64,000 nucleotides of DNA, taken from the NCBI GenBank assembly GCA_027625915.1, contig JANTQA010000015.1, positions 4,183,001 through 4,247,000 on the forward strand. The letters are read 5' to 3'. Source of the stretch: Anaeramoeba flamelloides (Eukaryota; Metamonada; Anaeramoebidae). This document shows, piece after piece, positions 1-11,700 of this stretch. Below the pieces are notes generated by a model. It saw only the letters and a program-made list of their open reading frames with translations. It was not told the DNA's origin and made no database searches. Each line of letters opens with the position of its first letter. Position 1 is the first letter of the stretch. The position numbers and the translations under genes are program-made.

Positions 1-3000
1 ATAGTGTTTCGCTTCGTGCTCCCGAAAGCCATATTTTCCATCGCAAATTCTTTTGGCAGCTTAAAATGGCCTGGCAATATTCAAATCTTGATAATAAATA
101 GTTCCCAAATCGTTCATGCCATTTCCCATTTTCATAATGAACCTTCCAAATCAATTCCTTACTGATGTTCTCCAGTGCCAACTTCACCCAATTTGAAATG
201 TTTCCTTCTTCGCATTTAAACAGCGTAAACCATAGCGGCCCATATCTTGGGTTTGATTCAATCCCCATCTTGGATAATTCTAATGCCCTCTTCCGATTGC
301 CATGCTTTAGCTCCAATTTTGCCGACTCATAAAAAATAGGTGACGATTTGGGGAATTTCTGAATTAGATCATCAATGATCTGCCTTGATTTGTTTAAATT
401 CCCATTTCTGGCCTCAAATAATGCATACTCGAGTGATATTCGCCACGAATTTGTTGTTTCTTCAATAACCTTTGTGTTTTTTTTAGATTGGTTCGACAAT
501 AATTCTCTGGCCTGATCAATTAAGTTCATTTTTTCCAAATGCTTGACAGTTTTAATTAACAAATTGTCGTTCCCTTGGCAAAATTGATTTCCACATAATA
601 GGATTTGTTTCGTCCTTTCTAATTCACCTATCTCTTCCTCCATTTTCGCAAACTCTAACCATGTACGAAACGAGCATGGGTTCAATTGCAATGCATTCCG
701 AAAGAAGTTCCTTGCCTTATGAATCATATTTTCCTTTTTGGCATAATCAGCAAATTCTAAAAATACTTTAGAGTGCAATTTTTTCGGTAAAGTATTTAAC
801 TTATTTTCAAAAAATTCTAATCCTTTATTTAAATCAGTACTTAGCTATTTTGGGTTATAATTCGTAGAATATTATTAAAATTTTAATTATTATTTGTTAG
901 TCGAAATTGTCAATTAATTATTGTTTTTTTTGTTTTTTTTTTTTCAAATATTCAAAAAAAATAAATTTAAACTTGTTTTTTTTTTTTTTTTTTTTTTTTT
1001 TTATGATACTTTTTTTTTCAAAAGATCAAGTGGAAAAAAAAAAAAAGATCTTTTAAAAGATAAATAATCACTTAAGAAAATTGAGACTATGTAAAGTCTT
1101 TGAAAAATAAATTCAAATATTCGTAAAAAATCTTGTTGTTAACTTTTTTTCAGTAAAAGTTCAGTAATAAAAAAAATGTAATGCTTATTTCAAAAAAAAA
1201 AATTACTCGCTTTTTTTTAGGTTTTTGGTTTTATTTTTTTTAATAATTTTTAAAATATCAGGTTTTTATATATTTAGAATGATTTAAAAGTGAATCATTA
1301 ATTAGATTTAATTATTAGTTGTTCTTGAATACTAAAGGATATATTTTTTTTTTCAATTTATTATTTCAGGTGAGTCACAATTTTTGAAATGGAGTTTAGA
1401 TAACTTGAAAAAAGTTTTGAAAAAGTACTCAATTTTTTAAAACTGCTGTACTTTTATTTCCCAATTTAATAAATCAAAATTTTTCTTTAAAGTTTCAAAA
1501 TTATTTTACTATAGTATGTTCAATAGCCCCTGTTTTGTTGTTTTCTTTGTGTTTTTAATAAATTTAAATGTTGTCGAAATAAATAATTATTGTTTTTTTT
1601 GTTAAAGTAGTGTTTGTTTTTTTTAAAAGTAAAATTATATGTTTTGTGTTTTACCAAAAAACATGAACTTTTAATTGAATGCATGCATTACTAAAGCTTT
1701 ATTTGGAAAAATGATTTTTTTTTTAAAAAAAGTAAAAAAACTTCTAAAATATAAATAGAAAAAAAATTTTTTTGGTACACTTTCCTTTTTATAAATCCTA
1801 AAACTCTTTTTTTTCAAAAAATTATCCTTTCGAGAAGATAAAACACCCAAGACAATCTAAAAATTACGATGCAAGTATTGAAGATATTCAAAACCCAAAA
1901 AAAAAAAAAAAAACACAATTATTTCAAATACCAACAAAGTTTAATCCGAAAAACAAATAATTATTTATTGATTTTCTCCAAAACAAAATTTAAGGGATCA
2001 GCATCTACGAAGGAGAAGTCTAATATTAAAGTATGTTGTAATTGAGTGTAAATGATATTAGTGCTCATAATGGTTCACATGAATATCAAAAATCTATTAT
2101 AAATATTATTGCACAATAAATTATTGAATTTTTTATTAATGGATCACAATTAGAAATTTTCATTTTAGAAATTTTTTTTTAATTCCTTTTTCCAAATCGA
2201 AAAAATAGATACCAACAAATAAAAATATTCTAATATTTAATAATTCAAATTTAGAACATTCCAAAAGTAACTATTTTTTTAATTTTTTTAATTCAAAGAT
2301 TAATTCAATAATCGATTATATAAAAACCCAAAGAATGATATGTTTGGTTTCCATTTGATAAAGCTAATTGGAACATTAATATATTTCCAAGATTTCAGAA
2401 ATAATTTGTCAAAAGAATCCCATTTGATTAATTATTTAATTTTTTATAAAAATTGAATTTTTTTAGCAACTAATCTACATTTGGAGACAAATTTAAGAAA
2501 GATATTTTGCAACTTTGTGGTCTGAAAATCGTTGGACCAAACTTTAAATTTGTTTCAAAAAGTAGATTTTTTTCTGAAATTGTTGGTTTTTTTTTCCTCA
2601 TTCAAGGATCATTTTTAATTGAGGAGTATCAATCAAATAATACTATTTTACGAATCAATTTTTTAGAGACAGCTGAACCATGTATCACTAATGTGATTTA
2701 CTAACCCAATGACAACTTACTTTAATATTAGACTTCTCCTTGGTAGGTGCTAATCCCTTAGCTCTTTTTTGAAAAAAAAATACAATACAAAAACACGGAT
2801 TATTGAACACACCGCATTTATTTGGTTGAAAGAACCCAAAGATCTTGGCAAAATCAATTAAAAAAACATATTTTGAGAGATTTAATTAAACTTCCTGATT
2901 AGGCTTTGTGATGAAATTTTTGTTTGGATAATTCGATTTTTATAGTACGCCTCACATTTTGGAGCAATTGATATCCTTGAACTTGATTCGATTTTTTAAA

Positions 3001-4157
3001 AAATACAGAAACTTTGAAAGGAAATATTTTGAAGAAAAAAGATCGTTAAAGTTGAAAAAACTGTAAACTCTCTTTTTTTTTCGAAAGACTTTCTTTTGGT
3101 GGTGTTGTTATCTTCAAAAAAGGTTTGTTAGTGTATTTTGTTTTCAAAAGAAAATTGATTTTTTGAAAAAAAAAAAAAACAAAAAAAAAGATCAAGATAA
3201 TTTTTTAGTTAAAAAAAATGAACAAAAAAAAAACAATAAAAAAAAAATAAACAAAAAAAAAAAAAAAACAAACAATTTCCTTAAGATCTGCGAGAAAGTT
3301 TTTGAATTGATCACGAGAAGTTGGGGTTTCATTTAACTCGCCTCTCAGCCTTTCGATCTCTTCTTGATTTTCTAAATCGATAGCAGTTATTTGGAACCTT
3401 CTTCTCCTTCTTTTGTGACGCTCCTTCTTTTTAACTATACTTTGAAATATTGACGTACCATTTAGTCCATTATTTGTCCAGTACTTGTTAAGGTTTGATG
3501 TCGAAAATGATTGGGATCGTTTTCGGTTCATCCTTTGTGATATTTCTTGGTATTTTTTAAAGGCCCCAGAATCGATCTGTGAAAAAAATTGTGTTTTTGT
3601 TTCAGAAACCTGTTGGGGAATAGGTAATACAATGTTTGTATTTTCTTTCTTCTTTGGCAAGTAGTCTTTTCTTTGTCGGGAATTTTGATAAGTTCTAATT
3701 AGTTAGAATTTTTTTTGGTAAATTATACATTTTGTTCGGCAAACATAGTAAAAAATTAAAAAAAAAATTTGGTGTTGTGAATAAGTTTTTGTTGTTATTC
3801 TTTCAGTGAAGGTTTGGTTCGAAAAATTTTTTTTAATTTGCAAAAGGTTGCTCAAAAAATTAAAAAAAAAAAAGAAAATTTGTGTGGTTTATTTTCTCTT
3901 TCAAAAATTAGATCAATTAAAAATCGAGTATAATTTGTGAAGATTGGCGATATTTTTTCAAAGGCACGTTAAAATTTTGGGAAGAGTTGCAAATCTTCGC
4001 GATTTTTTTTTTTTTTTTTTTTTTTTATTTAGCTAATTAAAAATAGGAATAATTTTTACGGTTTGATCAAATTTAAAGATTGAAAATCAGAAGTTAAATG
4101 GTTCATCATTTGAGGAAACGGACTTAAAAACTTTGGAACTTTGTCCAAATGAGACAT
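1..4157 (-). CDS. HAT/TPR-repeat protein, 3 exons, runs off the left edge
   Basis: Three phase-compatible exons: 4157-4060 (ATG, 32 codons plus 2 nt), 3694-3274 and 844 to beyond base 1. Introns are 3695-4059 (365 bp) and 845-3273 (2,429 bp). At least 454 residues lie in the window. The N-terminal ~170 residues are basic and low in complexity, with an arginine run. The last exon is a solenoid of half-a-TPR units, each about 34 residues with W, FA and E/K spacing (for example FRTWLEFAKMEEE, and later LWFTLFKCEEG), ending in an NLRWKIWLSGAR motif. HAT repeats are typical of RNA-processing scaffolds (Prp6, CRNKL1, Rna14, Mbb1/HCF107), so an RNA-processing role is inferred from the fold class only. 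The exon starting at 844 is preceded by an in-frame TAG that forms part of the 3' splice site. The C-terminus is missing, so the exact family is open. Confidence 0.7.
1993..2758. mobile_element. Repeat A copy 1: 766-bp inverted-repeat element
   Basis: The ends are inverted repeats (AGGGATCAGCATCTACGAAG on the left; its counterpart ends ATCCCT on the right) about 60 bp long, flanked by TA on both sides as in Tc1/mariner insertions. It lies inside the 2.4 kb intron of the HAT-repeat gene. A copy of equal length is at 52724-53489 and a decayed left part at 58510-58990. No intact transposase is visible, so it is a non-autonomous element. Confidence 0.75.
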
Positions 4158-4489
4158 TTCACTTCTTACTTGTTTGTGAGAAAAGGTAAAATAAAAAATA
4201 ATTTTAATAAAACAGAGGAAAGTAAAATGACAATTTGAAAATATCAGAAATTACCTTCAATTTTTCAAACTTGAAATGATTATTTATCTTGTTTCCTAAT
4301 TTTTTTTTCACTTTTGGTTTAATCGAAAAATTTTTTTAAAAACTCAAATCCTCTCGATAACAAAATTAACCCTTTGTCAATTTAATTGAATTTCTCCCAA
4401 CCTGAATTAGAATGTTTTTTTATAAAGAATTTCCAAAGAATGTTTCAATCTTTATGTAATTTCACTTAAAAATAAACTTTTTGAAAAAA

Positions 4490-4855
4490 ATGAGTAAACC
4501 AACTCCAATTTGGGTTCGAAAATTGTGAGTTGATATTCCTTGTTTTGAAAAAGTTATTTTATAAATTTTGTTTCTGTTTTCATTTTAAAAAAAGTTTCAT
4601 ATTTTCAAATAGTCTACAGATCATTAATTGAAAGAAAAATACAAAATAATAGCTCTACCCTTTTATCTTTTCATCAAAAAGTAAATTTTGAATCATTAAT
4701 GATCTTTAAATCGTTAATTTGATGAATTTTTTTTCTTATCGACAATTTATGAATTTTAGTCAATGTTATTCTCAGTAGCTTTTGGTCTTTTCAAAAACAA
4801 AGTAAAAATCAACCAATTATCAACCATGGAACCAGAAGTTGAATTCACAAATTGA
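4490..4855 (+). CDS. Small spliced gene, 63 residues, unknown function
   Basis: Three exons fit in phase: 4490-4524, 4620-4680 and 4760-4855 (stop TGA). Introns of 95 and 79 bp start GTGAGT and GTAAAT and end ACAG and TTAG. The product begins MSKPTPIWVRKLSLIERK, has a short hydrophobic stretch (MLFSVAFGLF) in the middle and an acidic tail. I do not recognise the family; size and composition would suit a small organelle or membrane-associated subunit, but that is a guess. It is head-to-head with the HAT-repeat gene, with 332 bp between the two ATGs. The stop is followed at once by AATAAAATAAAG, which could serve as a poly(A) signal. The main support is agreement of phase, strong 5' splice sites and intron sizes matching the cofilin gene. 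Confidence 0.45.
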
Positions 4856-4889
4856 ATAAAATAAAGTTAAATCGGTTTCTTTTCTTAAA

Positions 4890-5800
4890 GATTGTTTAAA
4901 ACTGGTATTTGAAAGATAAATAGGAAAAAAATTTCACACAATTTTCCTTTTTTTTTTATACTTTTTCGAACAGTTTTCAAAGATATATTTTGTCAACTGA
5001 GTAATTTGCGGATTCATTTGTTATGTACTTTTGTTGTTGTGTATATTTGTGAGTATGAATTGGGGTGTACAAAGAATACAAATGTTTGAAATTTAAATGG
5101 GATCAAATTTCACTTAATCATTTGGGAAAAAATTTGATGTGGAAAAAAAAAGTGAAACCCGATTTTTTATTGATTACCTTACCGAATAACAGAAACCCGG
5201 AATCCAAAATAAAAAGTAAAATAAATTCAAAGATGAAACAAATTAACTTCAAAGAATAATCCATTATATTATTTTCTAATGAAATTAACAAACATAATTT
5301 AAATCTCCTTGATTATCAAAACCCAACAAGTTTTTTAGGAGATCTCATAAATACTCAATTTTTTTAACAAATGAATAATTATTAATCAAAGAAAAACCCA
5401 TACTAAAAGATAGTCTTAAAAAAACTGTTACAGATCAATTGAAATTTATGTTTGCAAATTTTACCTTGATTTTCCATTTTGAAATTATTATGCTCAAGCT
5501 TTGAATAAAGCATTTTATGAAGTCAAGTGTAAAGAGACACTCTAAAATTAGTTTTTCTTCAAAATCTTCTTTGTCCTGGACTGTTTGATAAGAAATAGTT
5601 CTAAGATTTATAAAAAAGGAAATTTTACTCAATATTTTTTGAAAAATATTAGAATTTATCAATATTGTGTTGAATCCACTCTTTTGTCTTTAACCCCCCC
5701 CCCCCCCTTTCGTCTTTAATTATTTATTCTCCCCTTTTTTTATTGATCTTACTTTTTGTTTTCAGTATGGATACCAATTAAAAATCGTGTTTAAGGGAGT
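4890..5800. repeat. Repeat H copy 1 with an adjoining repeat-J end
   Basis: 5205-5290 and 5340-5420 match 11310-11530, and 38560-38900 on the other strand: shared features are AAAAGTAAAATAAATTCAAAG, TTCAAA(G)AATAATCCATTATATTA and GATCTCATAAAT. The inner part 5495-5690 resembles 24725-24930. At 4895 there is a GGTATTTGAAAGATAAATAGG block of the J type. A run of C at 5694-5707 is the longest G/C homopolymer here. Open frames in this stretch are not convincing genes. Confidence 0.5.
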
Positions 5801-6952
5801 AGTATTTTTTATAAATAAAATAAAATCTTTTCAAGATCTTAAAAAAAAATTTTTTTTTTTATTTGGTATCTTGGCTTATGAAATAGATGTGTTAACCTCA
5901 GATAAACAATTAATAGATTAGAGTCTCTTTTTTGATACCTATTATTCGAATGATTCCAATATATAACAAAAAAAAGTAACCTATTATTTTTATCAACAAT
6001 TAAGTTGATTCTTGAAAATGGGGAAACATATTTTTTGTGTTATTTTGGAAAAATGACAATTTTAGTTAAAAAACTTAAAATATTAAGGTATCACTTTTTG
6101 CATGCGTAGATTGATTTTGAGAGAAAATTTTTTATTTAGTTAATATTTTTAATAAATAATATTTCAAGACAAAAACCAAAATCCTGTTGTGGGACTTTTT
6201 TAACATTTAAACAAATATTATTCATTTCATTACACAAAAAGCCGATTTAAATCTTTAAAAACCCACATCCACACCTTCCTCCCAATACTAGTTTTTATTG
6301 ACCCCCAAAAAGGCATTAAAAATTAAAAAATAATCCACTTAATAAAAAATTGAAATATTTTCAAAATTCCAAACTTGAAGAATGTGATCAGTAATTTTTT
6401 ATTAGATAGATTTAATTTCATTTTTTGGATACAATAATTAAATTACTAAAAATTTATTTTTGTTCATGGATTTATCTTGCTTAATTTTTATTTCTACCCA
6501 ATCTAATATCACCAATCGTTTTTCCTTAACAATTATTAAATTTAGTGTTCATTTATTATGTTTTTTTTTTTCTGAAAAAATATTTTCATTTTTCTCATTT
6601 TATTGTTTCTCAACTTATATTTTATTGTTTTTTTACTCAAATTAAGACTTTAGAAACGCAAAAGAATTTCAAATTAGGCTGAACTTAAGTAATAAATCCT
6701 TTTTCCATTCTCTTTTCTTTAATAGACCTGAATATAACTTCTTAATAACATACACCCATTCTATAACAATATTTATTACTTTAACATAACTAGAGAAAAT
6801 CGATTAACCAACGAAGAGAACATTTCAACCCAGTACACATCCACATTTTAATTAAAAAATCTTTATAGTATATATTTTTTTTCATCAGCTTTTAATATAT
6901 TTTTTTTGTTTTTGCTTTTGTTTTTTTGTATCGATCATAAATTTTTTTTTTT
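5801..6952. other. Gene-free stretch
   Basis: AT-rich sequence without a supported gene. On the minus strand near 6316 a 28-codon frame starts MPFWGSIKTSIGRK, but no believable splice partner was found. The rest holds poly-T runs and short hairpins. Confidence 0.4.
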
Positions 6953-6969
6953 AAAAAGTATTTAATTAT

Positions 6970-7462
6970 TATTATTGTGAGAAAGGAACAATCAAAGAAA
7001 ATTCACTAAATAAAAAAGAGAAGAAGAAAAATAATTAAAACATTAAAGTAAAAAAATATTATATCATTCACATGACCAAATTAAAAATTATCCACGCCCT
7101 GAAACAGTGCGAGGAAAAACCCGATAGAAAGATTATTAATAATAAGATTCCACAAACTTTGGTTAATAAATTCGTATTCCACGACTCCAAAAAAATGGGG
7201 CACTATGTACCCGTATTTGTATATTTTTTTACTATTTTAGGAATTTTTTATTTTCAATTTTTTTATTTTCATTTTTTTCTTTATTACCTTCAGTTTTCTA
7301 ACCATTAGAGCTTTGATGAAAAATTCTCGATAAGAACAATAAATTTAGTAATTTTGATTAACCAGATTAAGGAGCTTTTGAGTATTTTTTCTAAGGATTA
7401 CATTTTTATATAAGTTTTTTTCTAAAATTTTTACTATTTTTTTTTTCCATTTGATTCTGATA
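6970..7462 (-). mobile_element. LINE-2 copy c, 5'-truncated
   Basis: This is the 3' part of a non-LTR retrotransposon read on the minus strand, colinear with 26561-27137 (-) and 15826-16545 (+). It is flanked by a 17-bp direct repeat (AAAAAGTATTTAATTAT at 6953-6969 and 7463-7479), the mark of target-primed insertion. Its 3' end is a GAAAGGAACAATC-type block (plus-strand view) followed by an ATT microsatellite tail instead of poly-A. It has no complete reading frame. Confidence 0.75.
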
Positions 7463-7479
7463 AAAAAGTATTTAATTAT

Positions 7480-8359
7480 AACACAATAATTATAAAGTTC
7501 AAATTTGAGGGTAATATTTTTTTTTAACGTTTCAAACGAAATAAAATAAAAAATATAAATAAATTTTCCATTATTTTAATTTTTTAGTAAATTTTTTTAT
7601 TATTGGGTTTCAAAAACATTTAAAGATTTTTCAGATGCAACAAGATAAATAATTAAACCCCAATAATTAAAATATAATTATTTGAAAAAATATTTCTATC
7701 TATTGGGTTACTATATAAGGAATTTGCAGTTTTTTTTCACGTTTAAACAATGATCATACTAGTTATCATTTTTTTTTCAATACGTATTTATCTTCTTATA
7801 TTACTCCAAAGGTAATCATTTTTTTTTCTTTTTTCCTAACTAAGTATAAAACTTAACAAAGGGATTTTTTCCAAATCAAAACAATAATGATAATTCTTTA
7901 TTGAAACAACTTCAATTTTTTAAATCAAAAAAATATTGTTTTTTTTTTTTATTCAGTATAATTTTTTTTCCAAGTTTAATTTTTATTTTTCACATTAATA
8001 TATATTTATTTGATAAAAATCAATTTTTATTCAAAAATATCAATTAATATCAAATGGTAATCAAGGAATAAAATAAACGTTTCCATGTGATTTTATAATA
8101 TCTTATGAAAGGAATAAATTATTGATTAAAAATTTTTCATTCATTCTAAGGTGATAAGTACCAAATATTTTCCCAGTAAAGAAGAATGTTTTTTAATCAG
8201 AAAAACTTAAAAGTCTATGATATTTACACAAAATTTTCAAAAAAATAAAATAAAATAAAATAAAAAAAAATAAAATAAAATAAAATAAAATCTTGAGCTC
8301 TCAAAAATTCTATTATTATTGAAAAAAATTACAAAATTTAAATAAAAAAAAATTTATAA
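7480..8359. other. Gene-free stretch with AAAAT pentamer repeats
   Basis: No gene is supported. A (AAAAT)n microsatellite lies at about 8241-8290, close to the 3' end of the MATE-like gene. The rest is homopolymer-rich spacer. Confidence 0.5.
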
Positions 8360-9982
8360 TTAATCAGAACTTTGGAAACTTTCAGGTTTATCCTTTTCTT
8401 CATGAGTTTCATTAATTTTATATCCTTCTTTTTCCAATTGTTGATTTTGGATTTTTAATTCAATACTTCCTTGGTCTTCTTTTTTCAATTTTGGGATCAA
8501 ACAGAAAAATAAGAGGAAAGAGAAAAACAGGATTTGTGCTAAATCAAAAATAAATCCGGCTAATTTGATCCCAAACAATTTAGTTTGATAAACTTTAACA
8601 TTGATCAATGTAATTGGGAGCCAAAGCACAACTGAAAAGGATAAAGAGGAAATGGCGATGATGAAATATTTTTCGAAATTAATTAAGAGCATGGTTAATG
8701 TACTCAGGATCAATTTAAAAGGAAAATGTATTAGTGCAAGAACCCAAATTTTATTAGCATATTCAGTAACTTGATCGCGTTCGGTACCTTTGTTGGAGAG
8801 TGATTTGATTGAAATTTTTTTCAGATCAGCAGCAAAGAGAATGATGTAAGAAATTGTCAAGAATGCCAGTAGCATTTTACCAAGCGTTTTTAGCATTTTG
8901 ATGTATTGTTTGTAATCACGGGCCACGGCAATTCTTGTACCAACAATGTTTGCAATCATGGAAATGAACACACCAAGTGAGAGGAAAAAATCAAAGGCAC
9001 TGTTGACTGCTTCAGAGGCAATTAATGCGCGCTTTGAGATTGATGCCATAAAAATGGTACCAAGGGTATCCTTTGTGACATCTATGATGTTGTTTGCCAA
9101 CAGCAAAAAAGTTGAGGTTGTGATTTTGATAATGCCCCTCTTGGAGCCCTTAAAGTTAGTGATGCCATAGAGCTTCCTGATCTTGGGCCTGAAGAGGTAG
9201 CAGAGAAACAGGATTGTGACAAGCACGTCAAAGGTGCTGTTTGCGATCCCAACAGCCATTAGGGTGTCCTTCATTTGTGACGTCAGGATGAAGACCAAGC
9301 TAATGAAACCAGCAGTTTCAATCGTGACAATGACAAACAGTGGGATGATCCGTAAGAGCCCCGTCAAAGATCCAGACATTGTGGAGTTAATAAACTTGAT
9401 TAGCAGAAGTGGTGCCCTTAGGTACATATAATCCCGACCTCGCGAATAGTATTCCTTGTGCCTGAAAAAGGAAAAAAAGCCACGTAAAAATGTGAGAGTG
9501 ACAACCGAGGAAAGCACACCAAACAAAACAGACAACCCAATCCCCACTTGGAAAACCTGCCCAATTTCTTGAAAGGCAGATAGCTTGTCAACCGAATTAA
9601 GCGCAGAAGTTTGCCTGACACTGATTAAATTCAAGACGCCGCTATTAAAGGACGAAAACAATGCCGTAAACCACCCCATGATGTTCCAACAGATTTTATA
9701 AGTTAAATAATCGTCTTCCGAATAGCGAACAATGGCACTCTTCTCCGCAAACGAGGTCACAAAATCCATAGCTCCTAAAAAACACATTAACACCCCCAGA
9801 AAGCGATACAAGTTTTTTTTTTTTTTCCTCTCGGCGACTATTTCATTTTTTCGCAATTCTGCAACGTCCTGTGGCGATTCATCAGGTTCTGAACTGAATT
9901 CCTCTCCCATTATTTGTTCTTCTTCTACCTCACTATTTTCATTAACTTCATCTTTAAGTAACTTTTCTTCTAAATCACTCAT
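8360..9982 (-). CDS. Polytopic membrane protein, MATE-like
   Basis: Single-exon gene of 540 residues; the start is the ATG at 9982, since the frame further upstream has no other ATG. The first ~55 residues are acidic and cytosolic-looking. They are followed by about 12 hydrophobic segments (roughly residues 58-79, 98-120, 140-170, 195-245 as two, 255-280, 300-325, 335-365, 375-400, 425-450, 455-480, 490-515) and an acidic tail. The two six-helix halves, and the second-half segment SAFDFFLSLGVFISMIANIV followed by a GTRIAV turn, resemble MATE/MatE cation antiporters and MOP-superfamily flippases. Transport of drugs, metabolites or lipid-linked sugars is inferred from the fold only, and the substrate is unknown. 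It is divergent from the small gene at 10311, with 328 bp between them. Another 12-helix family is possible. Confidence 0.65.
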   Translation of the reverse strand: MSDLEEKLLKDEVNENSEVEEEQIMGEEFSSEPDESPQDVAELRKNEIVAERKKKKNLYRFLGVLMCFLGAMDFVTSFAEKSAIVRYSEDDYLTYKICWNIMGWFTALFSSFNSGVLNLISVRQTSALNSVDKLSAFQEIGQVFQVGIGLSVLFGVLSSVVTLTFLRGFFSFFRHKEYYSRGRDYMYLRAPLLLIKFINSTMSGSLTGLLRIIPLFVIVTIETAGFISLVFILTSQMKDTLMAVGIANSTFDVLVTILFLCYLFRPKIRKLYGITNFKGSKRGIIKITTSTFLLLANNIIDVTKDTLGTIFMASISKRALIASEAVNSAFDFFLSLGVFISMIANIVGTRIAVARDYKQYIKMLKTLGKMLLAFLTISYIILFAADLKKISIKSLSNKGTERDQVTEYANKIWVLALIHFPFKLILSTLTMLLINFEKYFIIAISSLSFSVVLWLPITLINVKVYQTKLFGIKLAGFIFDLAQILFFSFLLFFCLIPKLKKEDQGSIELKIQNQQLEKEGYKINETHEEKDKPESFQSSD

Positions 9983-10310
9983 TTGGGAAAAAAAAATGAA
10001 AAAAAAAATCACTATTTGTTGAAAAAGTTTTTACTCCTTTTCCATTTCTGTAAATTTAGAAAAATTTTAATTAAACCTAAGGCCAAAGCATTTCTAAAAA
10101 TTAAGTAAGGATAAGTGATGAATTCTCTCATTATTTTAAGAACTTTTTTGTTCCTAATTAAAAACTGAGTCAATAAAGTTTTCTATTTTTTCGTAAGATT
10201 TTTCAGTCAATTTACCAATAAAAAGATATTGACTGAAAGTTGAAGAGTAGAAAAAATTTTTTTCCTTAATATAAAAAGATCTATCTGATATTTGGAAAAA
10301 TTTTGTTAGA
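9983..10310. promoter_or_regulatory. Shared spacer between two divergent genes
   Basis: This 328-bp spacer separates the ATG of the MATE-like gene (-) from that of the tail-anchored protein gene (+). It presumably holds both promoters. No canonical TATA box or factor site could be singled out against the AT-rich background. Confidence 0.35.
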
Positions 10311-10647
10311 ATGAAGTTGAATTATGAGCTAAACTGGTTGAAAAAAAAAAGTCGAACGAAATTTTATTTTACTTTTGACGAAACCAAAAAAGAAAAAACA
10401 AAAATAATTTATAAAATATCATTTACTACGAAAATCAGAGAGAAATCTAAAAATAAACGATTTAGAATTGTGAGGGTTATATTTTGAACTTACTTTACTT
10501 TTTGAAAACTTTTGTTAAAAAAATTAAAGTAATAATTTGTTACACTTACTTTAATAGGAATTGCCATTACTCTTCAACTATTTCTTGGTTTTTTGGATAT
10601 TGTTTGATGTATTGGTTTTGTGGATCATTTTTTGGTGTTCATTTTGA
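10311..10647 (+). CDS. Small probable tail-anchored membrane protein, 82 residues
   Basis: Two exons join in phase 0: 10311-10469 and 10558-10647 (stop TGA), with an 88-bp intron starting GTGAGG and ending TTTAATAG. The first 53 residues are basic with alternating hydrophobic positions (KFYFTFDETKKEKTKIIYKI), suggesting a small beta-rich cytosolic domain. The second exon encodes one uninterrupted hydrophobic helix (LLFNYFLVFWILFDVLVLWI) ending six residues before the stop, the layout of a tail-anchored or single-pass protein. I know no family match. Support comes from the open frame, phase agreement, intron size matching other short introns here, and the coincidence of the exon with a full-length membrane helix. 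Confidence 0.5.
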
Positions 10648-10679
10648 ATACAATCTAATCCAGTTTAAGGAATGCCTCT

Positions 10680-10960
10680 AAAGTTAAATAGTAATACCAA
10701 TATTCCACTCAGTTGACTTTTTCTAATTTCATCTTTTTGCAAAGTCAACTTCTTGAATTTTATGGGAATATCAATTAGAAAGTCAAAATTTTGACTTTTT
10801 GCCATTTTCTAAAATGGAAAATTAACAATATTTTTTACTTTGTTTGTGTCTTGTTTATTTGTTGAATTCAAAATGCTTATTGAAAAATAATTATTTTTTC
10901 AGGAAAAATTAAATGATAATCTAATATTTTATGTTGAATTATCTGAGATACTTGTGGAAA
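10680..10960. other. Short foldback spacer
   Basis: The blocks CAGTTGACTTTTTCTAATTTC and TCAATTAGAAAGTCAAAATTTTGACTT form an imperfect hairpin around 10715-10800. No gene was seen. Confidence 0.35.
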
Positions 10961-10964
10961 AAGT

Positions 10965-11700
10965 AAAGTATTTTACTTTTTATTCCTTTCCTTTTTTTCA
11001 ATTTCCTTTTCACACACAAAGCCACAAATTATAACCTATTTCTTTGAAAAGTCTTTTGATAAAAGAAAAATATGGAAAATAAAGTCAAATTTTTTTTCCC
11101 ATTTATAATTCAAATACGAGTATTATGTTTTAAATTCAAATAACAAAAATTGTATAATGGTTAGGAATTCTAATTAACCATTGAGGAAATAAATTAGTAA
11201 TTTTTATTAATTCAAAAATATTTAAAAATGAGAATTTGAATTTACGGTTGATGGAAAAAAGAGAAACAGGGAAAAAAAGTGAAAATGAGTTTTTCATTGG
11301 GAAACTTACTGAAAATGAAAAGTAAAATAAATTCAAAGAAGAAACCAATTAACTTCAAATAATAATCCATTATATTATTTTCAATCAAACCAACAAATAC
11401 AATTTAAATCTACTTTTCTTTATCGAAATTATTGATGTAGTTTTGAAGATCTCAAAAATAGTCAATTTTTTGAAGAAATTTTTATTAAGAAAGTAATCAA
11501 AGAAAAACTCATACTAAAAAGATAGATTAAAATAACTTTTATTGTGCTGAATACTTCATTTTGTCTTTGATTATTTATTTATTCTTTTTTTAATTGATCT
11601 TACTTTGAATTTTCGGTAAGATTCCCAATTAAAAACCCATTTTCACTTTTTTTCCCTGCTTCATTTTTTTTCCACAATGGTTATAATAGAAAACAAAGCA
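10965..11700. repeat. Composite repeat (J + H) copy 2
   Basis: The block is an inverted copy of 38530-39240, sharing the same order of sub-blocks. At 11263-11670 the H unit has inverted ends (GGGAAAAAAAGTGAAAATG left, its complement CATTTTCACTTTTTTTCCC right). At 10980-11120 it carries a J-type block ending AATTCAAATACGAG. It looks like a non-autonomous DNA element or a nested pair. The frame here beginning MVSSLNLFYF falls entirely inside the repeat and is not a gene. Confidence 0.6.

Noticed and set aside
5065-5259. 64-codon lysine-rich frame
   Set aside because: It falls in repeat H, whose other copies do not keep the frame.
6200-6316. Minus-strand exon starting MPFWGSIKTSIGRK
   Set aside because: The only in-phase partner needs a 41-bp intron, shorter than any other here, and no longer gene model emerged.
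7072-7308. 78-residue plus-strand ATG frame (MTKLKIIHALKQ)
   Set aside because: It is the complement of the LINE-2 3' region; copies at 16260-16440 and 26660-26820 share it with stops.
9216-10022. Open frames on the plus strand across the MATE-like gene
   Set aside because: They are antisense shadows of the minus-strand membrane protein; the hydrophobic pattern and codon use fit the minus strand.
10558-10647. Reading the tail-anchor exon in another frame with TGA as tryptophan
   Set aside because: Several genes here end in TGA, and the phase-0 splice gives an uninterrupted frame with the standard code.
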